Notes: generated from the letters alone by a model not told the origin. A DNA stretch of 64,000 bases from Paramecium tetraurelia (GCF_000165425.1 NW_001799366.1:146826-210825); one strand, 5' to 3'; positions 45,543 through 60,725 are shown, numbered from the stretch's first letter. Program-made: numbers and translations.

Positions 45543-47750
45543 ATGAATAGAAGAAAAACAGTCGCTAAGGAGGCAATAATTGATGTTGAGGATCAAATCA
45601 ACTAGAAAGAATTAATGTTTGGAGTATTCATTTTTATGTTATAATGAGCCTGTAATCTAAGTATACAGAGATAATCTCAATCTAACAGATATATAGGTAG
45701 ATTCCATTACTAATATCATGCAAAATATAGAGATCTTTAAAACATGGTGTCCTGAATCTAGTACATTATTTGAGTTTACTCGTTTAATTTGTTAAAATCT
45801 ATAGTACGAAAGAATTGAAAAAGGAAATGCAGTGTTTCATATAGGTTATAAGTCTTGCTTATTTCAAGGTGAATAGGGAGACAAGTTTTACATTATCCTC
45901 ACTGGCAGAGCAGGTGTGTATATTCGTAGACAGCAATAGTAAATAGAAGCTGAAGAAGGTGCTATGTTACCAAAAATTGAAAAAATTCTTGAAAGAATGC
46001 AAATTAAAACAATTGAAGAAATTGATTAAGATCAAAAATTGTCCTTTTATGAAAAGCTAATAAAAAAATAATCAAAACCAGTAAAACAAATAGAAGCAGA
46101 ATTATTATTATTACATGTAGGTAATTTCGATATGTATTTTACTATTAATGGAATATGTAAATTCTAGTAATTGTCACAAGTGCATTCTGGTCTCTATTTT
46201 GGAGACATGGCTTTGACAACTGATAAGCCTAGGGCAGCTAGCATAATTGCTGTATCAGATGTCTAAGCCTTATCACTTAATAAAGCCAATTTTAAAGTAT
46301 AAAATTTAACCCTAATCATCTATAGAAAATCTTTGAAAAATAGATTAAGACACAATAAGAAAAAATAGATTATTTTCTTAAGATGTTTCCCACTATGACT
46401 AAATTCAAAATGAGTAAACTGATTATGTATTTCACTTAATACAAATATCCTGTCAATTACACCATCTGGAAGTAAAATGATATTGTCGATGGATTCTTTC
46501 TCTTAAAGGATGGAGAAATCTAGCTCTAATAGACGGTTGATTTTAATCCACTTCTAAAGTCTGATTAGAATCAAATTGCCTTATCTCCAAAAAAAGAGAA
46601 AACTAATCAGAAGGAACTCGTTACTGTATAATTCTTATTTAATATATAGATAGCTCATCTTACAGGAGGATGCTTCGTTGGGGAAACTGACATCTATTTG
46701 TAGAATGAAAAAAGAGATTACACTGTGAAAACATTGACTCAATGCAATGTATTTACATTACAATTGGATAATTTTGCTATTGTCAAGAAATCCTTTCCAG
46801 AATTCATTTTACCTCTCTAAACTCTACAACAAAAAAACATTGCGTTGTATAGAAAAAGATTAGATGAAATTGTGTAAACAAAGGTTGCTAATATCAATCT
46901 ACACAAAAAAGAGGAAATCAAAAATATTGAAAGGAGATACATCAACGAAATAGAAATTAAATTGCATTCGTAGAATTCATACTAAGAATAATCCTCCCCT
47001 ATTCTGAGATCAACCTTGTAGCCTAAAATGACCAAATAATAAATGGTTGAATAGAATTTGTCTATCGCTGATTAACATACAAAATCTGACATAGCAGCTG
47101 GTAAAAATGAGGAATTTAACATGCTCAAAATGGCTGGAGAAAACTTCTAAAAGTGTTTGCTTATCAGAGTAGAAAAATAATTCGAATAATTTTAACCAGC
47201 AAAACCTAAGTATTTATTTTAAATTTATTTATATATAAGAGCTAAAACACCTTACTTTAGTAAACACCAAAAGGATATTAAAGATCTATTCGAATAAATT
47301 AGAAGACATCAATTACCTTTGGTTTAATAAAAAGAACCAATCGTATTTAATCAATAACAAGAAGATGATTTACAAAATAATCTGCCGTTCCTAACCATGA
47401 CCAAATAATAACTAAGAATAATTAATCCTTTAATTTAATAAAAGGTTGAAATACTCAAATAATGCCTAAGTCGTTAATCTCATACATCTATTTCGAAATC
47501 TAAATCTTTATGTTAAACAGCGGGTCAATTTTATAAATCTAAAGCATAACAAGGATTTATTCTTTGTGATTCTCTCTTTCCATACAAACCAGTTCATAGT
47601 ACTAAAAATAGCAACAATCAACACTATAGTAATCTTAAAGTTTTCCAAAGAAATAAGACAACACAATAAAGTCAAATATAAAAAAGATCATGTCAAGATA
47701 TTACAGACACTAATTTTTTTAGTTCTCAACCTACAGTCTAATTCATGTGA
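45543..47750 (+). CDS. Tandem cyclic-nucleotide-binding-domain protein (~699 aa)
   Basis: Introns of 25, 29, 24 and 30 nt give about 700 codons. Two CNB folds are seen. The first has GYKSCLFQGEQGDKFYIILTGRAGVYIRR, then a long Lys/Glu insertion (about 85 residues), then HSGLYFGDMALTTDKPRAASI, the phosphate-binding cassette with FGDMAL and RAAS. The second has YTIWKQNDIVDGFFLLKDG and, after a polar insertion, TGGCFVGETDIYL. No kinase or channel segment follows; a coiled-coil linker and a Ser/Gln-rich tail do. The first cassette looks able to bind cAMP or cGMP; the second lacks the Arg. The first intron ends GAG, the least certain junction. Confidence 0.75.
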
Positions 47751-47813
47751 TCTCCATTTAAATGTTAATAAAGTTAATCAAACATTTATAAATAGAAATA
47801 TTATCAATCAAAC

Positions 47814-50800
47814 CAATCTATCTCTTCAACATTTGGCTTTAAGGGCACACTTTTATTTTTTAAGACATTTATTTCTTCCTACAAAGAGCTTGCTTATTTT
47901 AGATTAAATACTTATTTTCTTCCTTTAATTTTTAGATTGTTTCCTGTAGGTTTTGGATTTATTTCTGCTGATCTGAAGTTTTCTTTTACAAAACAAATAA
48001 GTTTAATTCTTCATTTTCGTCCTCATCCTATGATCCTTAGCTATTATCATCAGGAAGATCTTGGAACTAATCATATTGGATTTAATTTTGACTTCGTTTT
48101 GATCGATTACTAATCACAGATTTATTCATTTGTAATTCAAACTATTCAAGCATTCTTCTTTATTCCTCCTTTAATTTCTCCATTTCCTTTTACATTTTAT
48201 CAATTTCCTATAATAATAGTTCATTTTAATTTTACAATAACTATTTTTCCTTCTCTGTTTGTTAAGATTTTTCATTATCTTGCTCATTAAATGACTTGAT
48301 TTATTATTCTTATTGTTTAATTAAATCTTCCTTCTTATTTATTTACTCTTTCAAAATCATATTTTCAAATTTCAAATCATCCTCATCTTCAAGTTCTTCA
48401 TTATTCTCTTCTTCATTTATATCTCTAAATTGATCAAATTTAGCTACTTGAAAGCTTCGTTTAGATCTGTTACTCAAGACAGATTTATTTTAAAGTTAGT
48501 CAAATTACTCATGTATTTTATTCAATTACTCCCTCAATGATTAAATCTCCTGATCCTTTTCAGCAATTAGTTTTTTTAATTATTATTCCTGATTTTATTC
48601 TAAAATCTTCTTTTATATATTGTCTTCCTATTCTTTTTATTTATTTTCATAACCCTGTAATTCTTATTACAAATCTTCAATTTGGCTTTATAAACTCTAT
48701 ATTACCATTTCTTAACTTGAAATCTTTTGTTTCTAATGATTAATTTCACTTTTTTATTCCTCAATAAGCTTCCCATTTTCTTAATTTAATTACAGGATTA
48801 GATTCTCCTGATTATTCATTTTTTCAATTGCAACATCTAAACTACTTTCCATTTCATTTTTTTATTAAATAACCTAATTAATTTCTAAATCTTTTTCTTA
48901 GATAATTTCTTATAGCTGCTATATTTGTTGTTTTAATAAATGTAATTAGTCCTATTGCTAAACTGATTCTGTATATGATATAGTTTCAGTCATTTATTAA
49001 ACAGTCGCTTATTGTCTTGGTGATATTTATGATTCAAATATATCCAGTAAATCTTAATTTTATTATAAAGAACTTTTGTTCTCAGAAATGCTCTATAATT
49101 AAGACTATAATTATAAAGACTTTATTTATTCCTCCTGCAGCTCAGATTATAATTCTACTAATTACCTTTATGCCTATTTCAATTTGTCATTAAACTATAA
49201 TTAATTAGTTTTATATTATTAGAGCTCATTTTCGTACTATTCAAGTTTTTTACTTTAGTCATCTACCTTATTTTCCAATATTTGTTTTTCATTTCCAAAC
49301 TCATTCTGCAATTAGATATTATCATTCAATAACTGTTCTTTTTCCTTATTAACATCTAGTAATTAATTTTATAGATCTACTATTTCCTATGTATTTTGAT
49401 TAAATTAATTTATTTATCCTTGATCATCCAATTATTATTTTAAATTTAAGATATAATCATCCTTTTTTTAATTCTCAATTTCAAAAACCTACAATTTTTC
49501 AATTATTCTTTCTTAGTTAGTATTTTTTTATTACAAATTTAGTAAATTATTTTCACTTAGTGCTAATTTTTATAATAGATTATTATTTTATTCCTCCCAT
49601 TCTTCATTTTATTCTTTAAGTAATTTCTTATTCTTTGCAGTTAATTCGTCCATCTATTTCAATAAATCCAAATTTTCTTTTTGATATTTGGTTATTTTTT
49701 AAGTTTATTCTTCAATTTCTTAGTTGGCCAGAGCTAATTAATCTTCTAATTTTTCCAAATTCTAAATTAATAAATCGGATTTATCTTTTTCATTTTTTAT
49801 TGATTCTTGTAACTCATTCTTTTCATTTAATAATCTAGAATTCTGCTTATTTAATTTATCTATTTCTTGCTGATATTTCACAATCTTGTCTGATAATAAT
49901 TATTGATTTAAATTATCTTAAGATAAGTCTTTTAATTTCTCCATCAAATCTTAGATTTACTTTTCAAATTGTTTCTTTTCATCTATATTTTTAACTAATG
50001 TAGCTTCGTACTGTTGGTTTTATTATGCTAAATTTTAAATGGTCTAATTTTATTTATTAACTCTAAGTTAGAGTTATTCAAATTCGGTTAATTCCTCCAA
50101 CTTACTTTCAAGTTCTTTTTCTTTTAATTTTAATTAAGTTTCTAAGTCTTATTTTTATTTTGATAATTAATTATAATTGATAGATAATTTTGCATATTTA
50201 TCCTCATTGATTGCTAGTTATTCAGATAGTTTTTCATTGTGGATTTACCATTAATCATTGAGTGAATCTATTGATTATTGTTTCTATTAATTGACATATT
50301 GAATTTTTTTTATTAATTCAGTATTTTCTTATTTAGTATAATCAAATTAACCTTACAAAGTGGAATAATCTTTTCTAATTTTCTAAACTTCAACTTTTGA
50401 ATTTTCTAATTCATTTAATATTGTATTATTATTCTTTTTCATTAATTATATTTGCTAATTTAAATCCTACTAAATTTATTCATTCTCTTTTAATTTATTA
50501 ATTAGTTATTGTACATCTTGTTGCTTTTAAGACTATATAAATACAATAAATATTTACTTAATTTTTATTTTGGTTTATAGTTTAATTAAGTGATTCGATA
50601 ATTTAATCTCTTCCTTCCAATTCATCCATCAAAGCGATAAGTTGACTTTCTAATTTCTTTATTTTTTATTATGCTTCCTTCTTTATTAATTATTCCTTTT
50701 CAAGAGAAGTACTTTTTTCTTGTTCTAAATTATAGATAATTTATTAATGTTTTTTTTTGAATTCATTAAATTATTCTTCAATTTGTTGAGCTTGATTTAA

Positions 50801-51691
50801 TTTTTGTTCATAGCTTGGTTTCTTTTATTCCTATTTGAGTTGAATCTCTAAATTCTTTACTTTTTATAACAAATTCTATTTATCCTATTTTAGTTCATTA
50901 ATAATAGTTTTAGAATCTATTTATCGAGCACTGCTTAATAAATCTTCATCTATTTACTATTTCCGATTTATTTTATTTAACTTTTTCATAATTTTAAGCA
51001 TTTTCTCCTCTTTCAATTCCAAAGATTGAAGTGTTTGTTATTCTAATTCATTTAACTATCTTAAAATGAAATTTTAATATTCATAAAAAACTAAATTGTT
51101 TTCTTGAGTACTATTATTATCTTATGTGTCTTATTATTAATTTAGATCTACTTATGAATATAATCTCTAAATAATATATCTGGCATCACTTAACTATTAT
51201 GATAAGCTTTTAATTGTATTAGACAAACTTATGTTTTCTATTTTCATCTAATCTTAAACATTTTGTAAACCTGCAATTTATGTTTAATAGAACATTCTAG
51301 TCTTATCATTTCTTATTTTCAAATCAGCTATTTCTTAGAATGAGTTATCTTATTATTAAAAATTATTCTATTCACAATCATTTTTGGCAGTATTTATGTT
51401 GGATGGGCTCAAATATCTCAAATTCTATGGATTGATTAATTAATGTGTTTTCTAGAATTATTCGCCATTTTTTCCTGATTTCAGAAAGGTTAAATAGTTA
51501 TCTTAATTATTGGTTTAATTTTTGAATTGAAATTAGTAATCTTAGGTTTTTTTTGAATTATTTTATTTCTACATATATGTTAGCTAATCAGCTTTAGTTA
51601 AATTTTAAGTGTTTCTTAAATATGATTTGCAATTCAAACTATTACCTCTTGTTCGTTCCTATTGTAAAGCAGGAGAATTTCTGAATGACAT
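47814..51691 (-). CDS. Giant coiled-coil protein (~1,270 aa)
   Basis: From MSFRNSPALQQERTRG at 51691 nearly the whole frame is Gln/Glu/Lys/Leu-rich heptad sequence, to a short tail VEEIDWFD at 47814. Introns of 25 nt (near 50533-50557) and 23 nt (near the 3' end) are clear; the total of exons implies at least one further small intron that I did not place. Stretches such as KEEKMLKIMKKLNKINRK and LQNEFGNEKQILENK are typical. Proteins of this kind in ciliates are often cortical, basal-body or ciliary rootlet components, but no diagnostic domain is present. Gln is coded mostly by TAA/TAG, so standard-code ORF finding breaks it into pieces. Confidence 0.7.
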
Positions 51692-51738
51692 AAATTAGTT
51701 AACTTTTATAAATAAAATAAAATTATAATAGTTAAGAA

Positions 51739-52195
51739 TCAATATCTGTAATACCCACTATTGTATGGTTGACTATTAATATAAGCAATACAATTACTAA
51801 TATTTGGATACATGTAGTTGTTGAGTAGTTGTTCTACTAAATGGTATCACCTTAGGTTCAGGTATTAAAGGAGGAGGACTAAATGATGGTGGTAACATAT
51901 ATGCTAATATATGATGTTCAGGCGATCTTAATTCCAATAAGAAGTCATCTGCATGCAAGAATGAATGGGACACAAAAGCACCAATCTAATACATTATAAT
52001 TGAAAAACAACGTCCTTTTATTTTTATATTTAAAATACCATATTTCTCTTCCAGATTGTGTCTAATATAATCTGTTTTATGAGCATAGTGTTCTTAGTGT
52101 AAAGATTTATGATAAAAATCCATGATGTCAAATTTCATTTCATTGCTAATTTAGAATCCTTATGTAACACATTCAATTTTCACTTTTTAGTTCAT
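51739..52195 (-). CDS. Divergent dynein light chain LC8-like protein (135 aa)
   Basis: Two introns (24 and 25 nt) give 135 residues. The middle FDIMDFYHKSLHQEHYAH, DYIRHNLEEKYGRCFSIIMYQ and FVSHSFLHADDFLLEL follows the helix-helix-strand order of LC8 (IKKEFDKKYG, HCIVG, SYVTHE), but most signature residues differ. A Pro-rich C-terminal extension (PPSFSPPPLIPEPK) ending GYYRY is absent from LC8. Thus a distant LC8 relative is likely but not proven; a canonical LC8 lies at 60397-60725. Stop is 48 bp from the giant coiled-coil start. Confidence 0.4.
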
Positions 52196-52228
52196 AGTAC
52201 TGTTAAAAATTTAAAAATAAATTAAATT

Positions 52229-52820
52229 ATGTTAAATAGTTTCTTAAATAAATATAAGTTTGCATTTACGTATCCATGTCCCCGGAAATTGAGAGAGATT
52301 GTCAAAATGTCTTTATTTGAACGGGAATCAAAGGATCAAGTTGTTTCATTGTGGATGGAGTATCATAAAGATAAACAAAACAATGTTGCTTATGTTGTAA
52401 GCAAGGATGAACACGATATTCTCAAGAGAAATACAAAAGAATCTCCATTATTTTTATTGCCAATCAAACGAAAAGGAGGCCATTTCTAATTAATTGGATA
52501 GGCATAAACAAATAGTATTGTAAGGATAATACATATTCTAGTTATTTACTTTTTTAGAAGAATATAAAAAATCTGGGTCTTTTTCCTCTCCTTATTTTAT
52601 ATTAACTATCTTTGAAGAGCTGCTAGCATAAAAACAGGTCTCTTTAATAAGAGGAGATATTATGGATTATAAAATTGATAAAGATGAGGCTACCTTCTTA
52701 ACTAATCAATTTCTTAAATTTTATATGACACCAGAACTATATGAAAAATACATCTATACACTAAATCATAAATAACAAGAATTCAATTATGATGATTTTA
52801 AAAATCATTTTTAAATATGA
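52229..52820 (+). CDS. ATPAF1: ATP11/ATPAF1 F1-ATPase assembly factor (182 aa)
   Basis: A 43-nt intron (GTATTG...TTTTTTAG) gives 182 residues. The ATP11 pattern is visible: FTYPCPRKLREIVKMSLFE, VSLWMEYHKDKQNNVAYVVS, SPLFLLPIKRKGGHFQLIGQ, then YFILTIFEELLAQKQVSLIRGDI. ATP11 binds the F1 beta subunit during mitochondrial ATP synthase assembly. The short basic/aromatic N-terminus (MLNSFLNKYKFAF) could be a mitochondrial targeting peptide. The intron is longer than most here; an alternative would be two smaller introns. Confidence 0.75.
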
Positions 52821-52868
52821 TAATTTATCAATAACAATGCATCATTTATATTATATATGTATTTATTT

Positions 52869-55345
52869 TCACCATTTAAATGATTAAAAATCATCCTTTT
52901 ATTGTGGAGATCCTTTAGCAAAATTGTCAGCAAATCCTGTCCAATCATTTCCTCCAAACTCCTTATTGGCATCAAAATCGATTTAAACTTCATCTACTTG
53001 TTTTGTACCCTATTCAAATACAAAGTTTTAATCAAAATTAATAGACGGATTTTATTCAATAGAATTTCTATTATCAAAATGAGCACCGAATCCATCTTCA
53101 AATTTAAGATCAAATACTTTATGTTCTATTTCCTCTTATTCCTCAAATTACTTAGATTAATCAAATTGAACATTTATTTATTGTTCTTACTATTAATTAA
53201 TCTCAAGTTGATCTTCATTATTTTTATTAATAAATCCAACATCGTTATCAAACCCAATCATGTTATTTTCAAATTCAATCTTATCTTCTAATTTAACTTA
53301 AGGAGGTTATTAACTTTCAGTAAATACAAAGTCCTCAACTTCTTATGATTTAATTTACTGTTATTCAAATTATTCTACTTATTGTTTCTATTCATTTTAT
53401 TCTAGTTAGACTACCTAATTAGATAAATCTTTATGTTAATTATCTTTATATAAAGAAAATACATCAAATTATTCTTTATTATCTAAATCAACTTATTTTA
53501 TTTATTCTTATTATTATTCTTATAACTTCAATTTTGGAAATTCAATATTATCAAATTTGATATCCATTACTTCTCTAAATTCTTATTGATCCTATGGTAT
53601 TTAATTAGTTTTAATTTATTATGATTATGCAACCTATTAGAAAGGTACAAAGGTATTTTGCGTTTCATGAGTGTCTATAGGCTAATAAGGTGTAGAATTC
53701 TTTCTTTATGATTTTATATCTTTAGATAAAGAACCTAATGCTTCAAATATTAAACTCATCTGATCTTTTTATTATTTCATTTCTTTAATAATTTCTTATT
53801 CTTATCTCCTTTTTCTTTCTTATTCAATCTCATAATTAGATCTTAAATCTCCAATTATTTAATTGGCATAATCTGTAACTGCATTGATTGTACTTGTAGT
53901 CTATTTTGAGTATTCTTGTTTTAATTAAATGTTCAATCCTAATTTTTAGTTGATTTCTATGGCTTATTTACTTAAAGATTCTGTGAGTTTCTTCTTCTAT
54001 TATTCAATTTATTTAAGTTCTTCTTAAAACAAATAATTTTCGTCAGAAATCTTTTTTAATAAAGTTTTATATTGTTCATTAGTTGTCTATAATGATTCTA
54101 ATTAACTTTAACTTGAGATCAGAATCTTTTCATGAGATTCCTTAAACTCATTAAGCAAATCATTGGCTTCCTTAAAATTTTATTCTAACTATTGCTGCTG
54201 TATTTACATTTATTCTTGAAGCAAGACTTACTTTTGAAAATCTATTGTTTTTTTAGGCTATTGAGAAACTTGCTATGATATTGTTGTACTTTACAAAGAC
54301 GCTACTTGCTATTGTGGGACAATTGGCTAAGTTATTTATTATAATTGTGGTTGAGAATCGACATCATTCATAATTAGATCAATTGATTTTTGTTGTTTTA
54401 GAACTGGTTATTAAGTTTATGCTGCTGGAATTTTGAATGATTAAGATGTAGTTAATTAAGGTTATTACTATTTTTATACTGTTGTTTCAATAATCGGATT
54501 GGGCATTTCTATGTAATTGAAAGCGCTATCTAAATAGTGTAAAATTAATCTATACATTTATCAATAGGAGATTTAGATGTATCAAAATTTGCTTCGAAAT
54601 CCATTAAGTCATTAGATTTAGGGACAACAGAGGGTTGTGGGTTGATAGGGGGATTATTAATATTAAGATTTTAAGATACTAATAACTGTTAGTTTAAGTA
54701 TTCTTATAGGGAATTTGGCAATTTTTATGGTATTGGCACATTTTAAGATGCTAATGATATTAGATGTGTGATAACAATATAGGAATGAGTAGTCATTCTT
54801 GGTTTAGTTTATAGGTTCGGATCAACTAGATTGATGATATTCTATAATTGAAATTAAGTGAGATTAGTTTTTTTGAATAAATTCATTGCCATTTAAGTTG
54901 AGACCTAATAAATGTATAAAGAATTACTGTGGAGTTGGAATGATCTAATTATTATATATAATTCTGATATAACCTCTCTTATTCTGGTCTGAGTTTATAA
55001 ACTTCTTCTGTATCAGATTAGAATTATGGTAATGGACTTGGAATGCATCTTTAAATGGAATCGTTGGAAACATCAATATTGTTTTGTGCATAACTGATGA
55101 GCTTGAGAGCTACATAGAATTCTTCCTTATTCAAAGTTTAATTATTGGGTGAACTAATTAACCAAATCTTTTTGAGAATTTCTATAGATAATCCTGATCT
55201 TTTGAAAAATGAGACTGCTTAAGCTCCTCCAATCTAGCCTGTGTTCTAATAGCATAAAGTATTCAGATACTGTTGCATCAACTGCTTAATACAATGAGGC
55301 ATAATAACCTCTTTCTTTATTATCAAGTTTTACTCTCACACTCAT
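52869..55345 (-). CDS. EH-domain endocytic protein, Eps15/Pan1-like (800 aa)
   Basis: Introns of 25, 23 and 26 nt leave 801 codons. The N-terminus is an EH domain (GYYASLYQAVDATNTGQIGG, AVSFFKRSGLSIEILKKIW, LNKEEFYVALKLIS). A second, weaker one follows (MAMNLFKKTNLTQFQLQNII, HSYIVITHLISLA). After Pro/Gln/Asn-rich linkers comes a long coiled coil (about residues 330-540), then many acidic Phe/Asn motifs (FGGNDWTGFADNFAK near the end) like the DPF/NPF-poor tail of Eps15. Such proteins gather cargo and AP-2 at clathrin pits. The Ca2+ loop of the first EH domain keeps few acidic residues. Confidence 0.8.
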
Positions 55346-55378
55346 TTATTATAATAATTTAATTTAATTAATTAAGAA

Positions 55379-55450
55379 TCCGCGTTAGTATAGTGGTTAG
55401 TATTCAAGCCTGTCACGTTTGAGGCCCGGGTTCAATTCCCGGACGCGGAG
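55379..55450 (+). tRNA. trnD-GTC: tRNA-Asp (anticodon GTC)
   Basis: A 72-nt cloverleaf: acceptor TCCGCGT pairs with ACGCGGA at the 3' end, the D-arm is TAGTATAGTGGTTAG-like (box A), the anticodon loop CCTGTCACG carries GTC, and the T-arm GGTTCAATTCC is box B. No intron and no encoded CCA. A run of T at 55452-55458 is the RNA polymerase III terminator. Confidence 0.95.
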
Positions 55451-55451
55451 C

Positions 55452-55458
55452 TTTTTTT
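55452..55458 (+). terminator. RNA polymerase III terminator
   Basis: Seven T residues begin one base after the tRNA-Asp discriminator region. Confidence 0.85.
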
Positions 55459-55984
55459 AATTTTTATTAATATATATTGAAGCTTGTATAAATATTATTA
55501 AGATGAGATTTTTTTGAAATCCTTTTTGATTAAAAGTCAAGAAAAGATTAATATATATTATCTAGTATTAAGTTGGATATATATTTTGTGATTCAATCAA
55601 TTTCAATAATTTATATCCTTTTATTCAGTTCATTCTATATGATTTGAAATATAATTATTACAAAATTAAAGACAACAAGATTTCAAATTAAAAATTTATT
55701 ATTTGAAATATATTAATATAATTTTTTCCTTAAAGAAAATACTATAATTAGTCTTAATTTTTGTGCTTCTTAAAACTGTTATCTAAAACAAATATGTTAA
55801 GTAATTAAAAGCATGCCAACAGAAATTTATTTATTTCTATTTATTTAAAAACAGAAACCTTAATAGCTATAATTTTAGTTTCAATATTGAAATCAAAGTT
55901 TAACCATAATGAAATAACTTTCAGCAAGCTGCATTAATTTCTTTCTCCAAACTTAAACAGTGCACATATGCCATAATGAGTCAT
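55459..55984. other. AT-rich intergenic region, ~530 bp
   Basis: Between the tRNA and the 3' end of the TMEM135-like gene. No gene or RNA seen. Confidence 0.5.
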
Positions 55985-56792
55985 TCATTTCATCTCCTGG
56001 GAAGCTTTAATACATTTTATATGTGTCTAATGGTAGGATCTGAGGTTAAAAGAGAATACTAATGAAATTAAGTTGGACATGAGAGCAAAAACTAAAACAG
56101 GTATAATTTTTCTTTGTTTGAATCGACCTTTATCAATAATAATACTAAAATAATACTTCTAAACTTAAGTTTTATATATGCAATCAACAGCTCTACCAAA
56201 TAAGTGTACCCTGAATTAGTATTTGACATTTTCTTCTTGAGTCACGAAACTTAAACCTCCAGCAATGAACCCCGCAAAAAAGTGCGTTGATTCCATCTTC
56301 CATTTCTTATTGTTCTTAATGAGCATCAAATACCTTTGAGTAAGAATGTCTACAAGCCCAAAAACTATCTCAATTAGAAATTAGTTTTGTATATTAATTC
56401 ATTTATACTTTTTTAGTAGAATGACTTATGCATTTAATAATTTTTGATCAGATTTCATTACCTTTTTAAACCTAATAATAGCATCAATCCATTCAATAAC
56501 AAATTTGCAAAAAAATGCCTTAATAAATCCTTCACTTTCCCCTTGAAAAGAATTTCTAATAAATGAATGTATATGTTAGCAATGATTTGCTTGAAGATCA
56601 ATATTTTTGTTACCAACTCTAAAATCCTCTAATTATTCATTAATTTAATTTATTGAATAATATGGGAAGTACATACAATAATTAACTTATCTAGATTTTT
56701 GTTAGGGAGATAAACAATATGATATAAATTGCCAAGACAATACGCATGTTTATGAGGCTACCATCAATTAATCCACTGTAACCATCATACAT
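55985..56792 (-). CDS. TMEM135/Tim17-like multi-span membrane protein; structure partly unresolved
   Basis: Coding stretches on the minus strand include MYDGYSGLIDGSLINMRIVL, IYIHLLEILFKGKVKDLL, FFANLLLNGLMLLLGLKR, HFFAGFIAGGLSFVTQEENV and KYQFRVHLFGRAVDCIYK, then another hydrophobic segment (VLVFALMSNLISLVF). The GFxAG-S-hydrophobic-EE-x-R pattern followed by a LFxRA segment matches TMEM135, a peroxisomal/mitochondrial lipid-related membrane protein with a Tim17-like fold. Two or three junctions (near 56390-56470 and 56640-56690) need introns longer than usual and I could not fix them. The start is 94 bp from the divergent gene at 56886. Confidence 0.45.
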
Positions 56793-56885
56793 GGAAACAT
56801 TCTCTAGAATAACCTAAGAGGAATATGTAAATAGCTCTATCCTATACTAGTTAATGCATAAATTGATCCCAATTCCTTCACATTA

Positions 56886-57483
56886 ATGCAATTACCAGAA
56901 ATGCAACGTGAATTTCGTAATCAACCTTAAATATTTAGTAAAATCTAAAATACCTATTATCTAACGATTACCGCCTGGAGCATGCCAATCTGAATTTATT
57001 ATCAATCTTAAAATTAATTATTAGGACACTAGAAAGGAAATAATAGAGGCTTATGAACAAAGGTACATTGTTAAATTCAAATTTAGTTTTGAACTCATGT
57101 TTTAACATGAATTAGAAAATGTTGGATATAGAGAAGGTAAGGATAAATTTAAAGATAAGTCTGAATAATTATATAATTCAGAATTTTTATTAGAAGCAAT
57201 TTTCAATCAAATTAAAGAAAATAAAATGATTAAGAGTTTTCAGATATTTAGTGTTGATATGTAGATCTGCTAATAATATAAAAATGAATTAAAAAAGCAA
57301 TTACACAAATAAATGTCGAAAAAGAATTTTGAAAGATGTTCAACATAGGAATAACTAAATGAATCATATACTGAAAGAATCCTTACTGCCAATTCTTGTG
57401 ATCAAGCTGATTTTGTCAATAAAAACTACCTCAAACAACAACTCAAAAGATCTATTGCAAATAATTAATAAAAAGAACTATGA
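56886..57483 (+). CDS. Charged helical protein, unknown (~184 aa)
   Basis: The 3' exon is clear (INYQDTRKEIIEAYEQRY, SFELMFQHELENVGYREGK, NQIKENKMIKSFQIF, NKNYLKQQLKRSIANNQQ) ending at TGA 57481-57483. The ATG at 56886 gives MQLPEMQREFRNQPQIF in another frame; an intron of about 43 nt would join them with whole codons, but its end (GGAG) is not typical, so the 5' end is uncertain. No domain recognised. Mostly alpha-helical with Lys/Glu/Gln. Confidence 0.45.
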
Positions 57484-57537
57484 ATTTCTATAATTTGTTT
57501 ATGATAATATTATTTATATAAGAGAATAATTAAATAT

Positions 57538-59878
<2,341 letters not shown>

Positions 59879-59913
59879 TTTTGTATTATAATTTAAATAT
59901 TTTCATTAATAAA

Positions 59914-60376
59914 ATGATTCGCCCTGGTCTCGGAGTAGGAGTATTTATTAGAAATGGAGATTCTGTATTGATGAGCTATCGTAAAGTAATGGTACACCTT
60001 TAATCATAAGGATAATGGGTATCTGGCATTACCGGGTGGTCATCTTGAATTATTCGAAGAATTGGAAGATTGTGCAATTAGGGAAGTAAAAGAGGAAACA
60101 AATTTGGATATTGAAAATCCAAAAATATTTTAGATGGTGAATGTTGTGAAAAAAGAAATACAACATCATTTTGTAGTCATATTTTTAACAGCAGATTATA
60201 ATGAAAAAAGTGAATTAATGAATGTGGAACCTAATAAACATAGCGATTGGAAATGGATTAATGCTAAGGAATTTTAATAACATTACAATGAAAAGCAATT
60301 ATTTTATGGTCTAATGAAATTGGTTGATCGATTTGGTAACGCAGAAAAATTGTTTAATTTAATATTTAATAAATGA
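59914..60376 (+). CDS. Nudix hydrolase, NUDT15-like (145 aa)
   Basis: A 25-nt intron (ends CATAAG) gives 145 residues. The Nudix box is complete: GGHLELFEELEDCAIREVKEE fits Gx5Ex7REUxEE, with the metal-binding REVKEE. MIRPGLGVGVFIRNGDSVLM and a PNKHSDWKWI segment match NUDT15/MTH-like nucleoside-triphosphate pyrophosphatases that clean the dNTP pool. The start is 35 bp from the divergent AGC kinase start. Confidence 0.88.
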
Positions 60377-60396
60377 TAATATTTATTCCGTATGCT

Positions 60397-60725
60397 TCAA
60401 CCCATTTTATAAAGTAATATTGCCATTTATCCTTCATAAAAAAACATATATCTTTTGCTTTCGTAAGATGAATAAGAATTAAAATGTTTCCCTTAAATAT
60501 TGATTAATAAAATGTGTACCAACAACACAATGCCAATTTGGACCATATTTTTCATCAAAGAATTTTTTTATGTAATTCGAAATTTATGATTCTACCTTAA
60601 AATGTTCCACTGCATACCTCGCCTATTAAACTAATTTAAAATTAAAAAACTTGGGTTCTAGCATCATTAATCATATCAGATTATTCTGGCATATCTATAA
60701 TCTAATCCAAATTCTCTTCAGCCAT
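60397..60725 (-). CDS. DYNLL: Dynein light chain LC8 (90 aa)
   Basis: Two 28-nt introns give 90 residues, the usual LC8 length. The signature is clear: ISNYIKKFFDEKYGPNWHCV, then VGKHFNSYSSYESKRYMFF and EGQMAILLYKMG, closely matching LC8 (KKYGPTWHCIVG, SYVTHETKHFIYF, GQVAILLFK). LC8 is a homodimeric hub in axonemal and cytoplasmic dyneins. Without splicing out the intron that ends TTTAAG the reading frame would be lost. It ends 20 bp from the convergent Nudix gene. Confidence 0.93.

Noticed and set aside
47566..47907. Plus-strand frame of 113 codons MILSFHTNQF
   Set aside because: It is an alternative frame across the end of the CNB-protein gene and the start of the spacer; the CNB frame continues to TGA 47748-47750.
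52902..53291. Open plus-strand frame of 129 codons, Leu/Ile/Phe-rich
   Set aside because: It is antisense to the EH-domain gene, which is coherent over 800 codons; the hydrophobic composition comes from reading Lys/Asn/Gln codons backwards.
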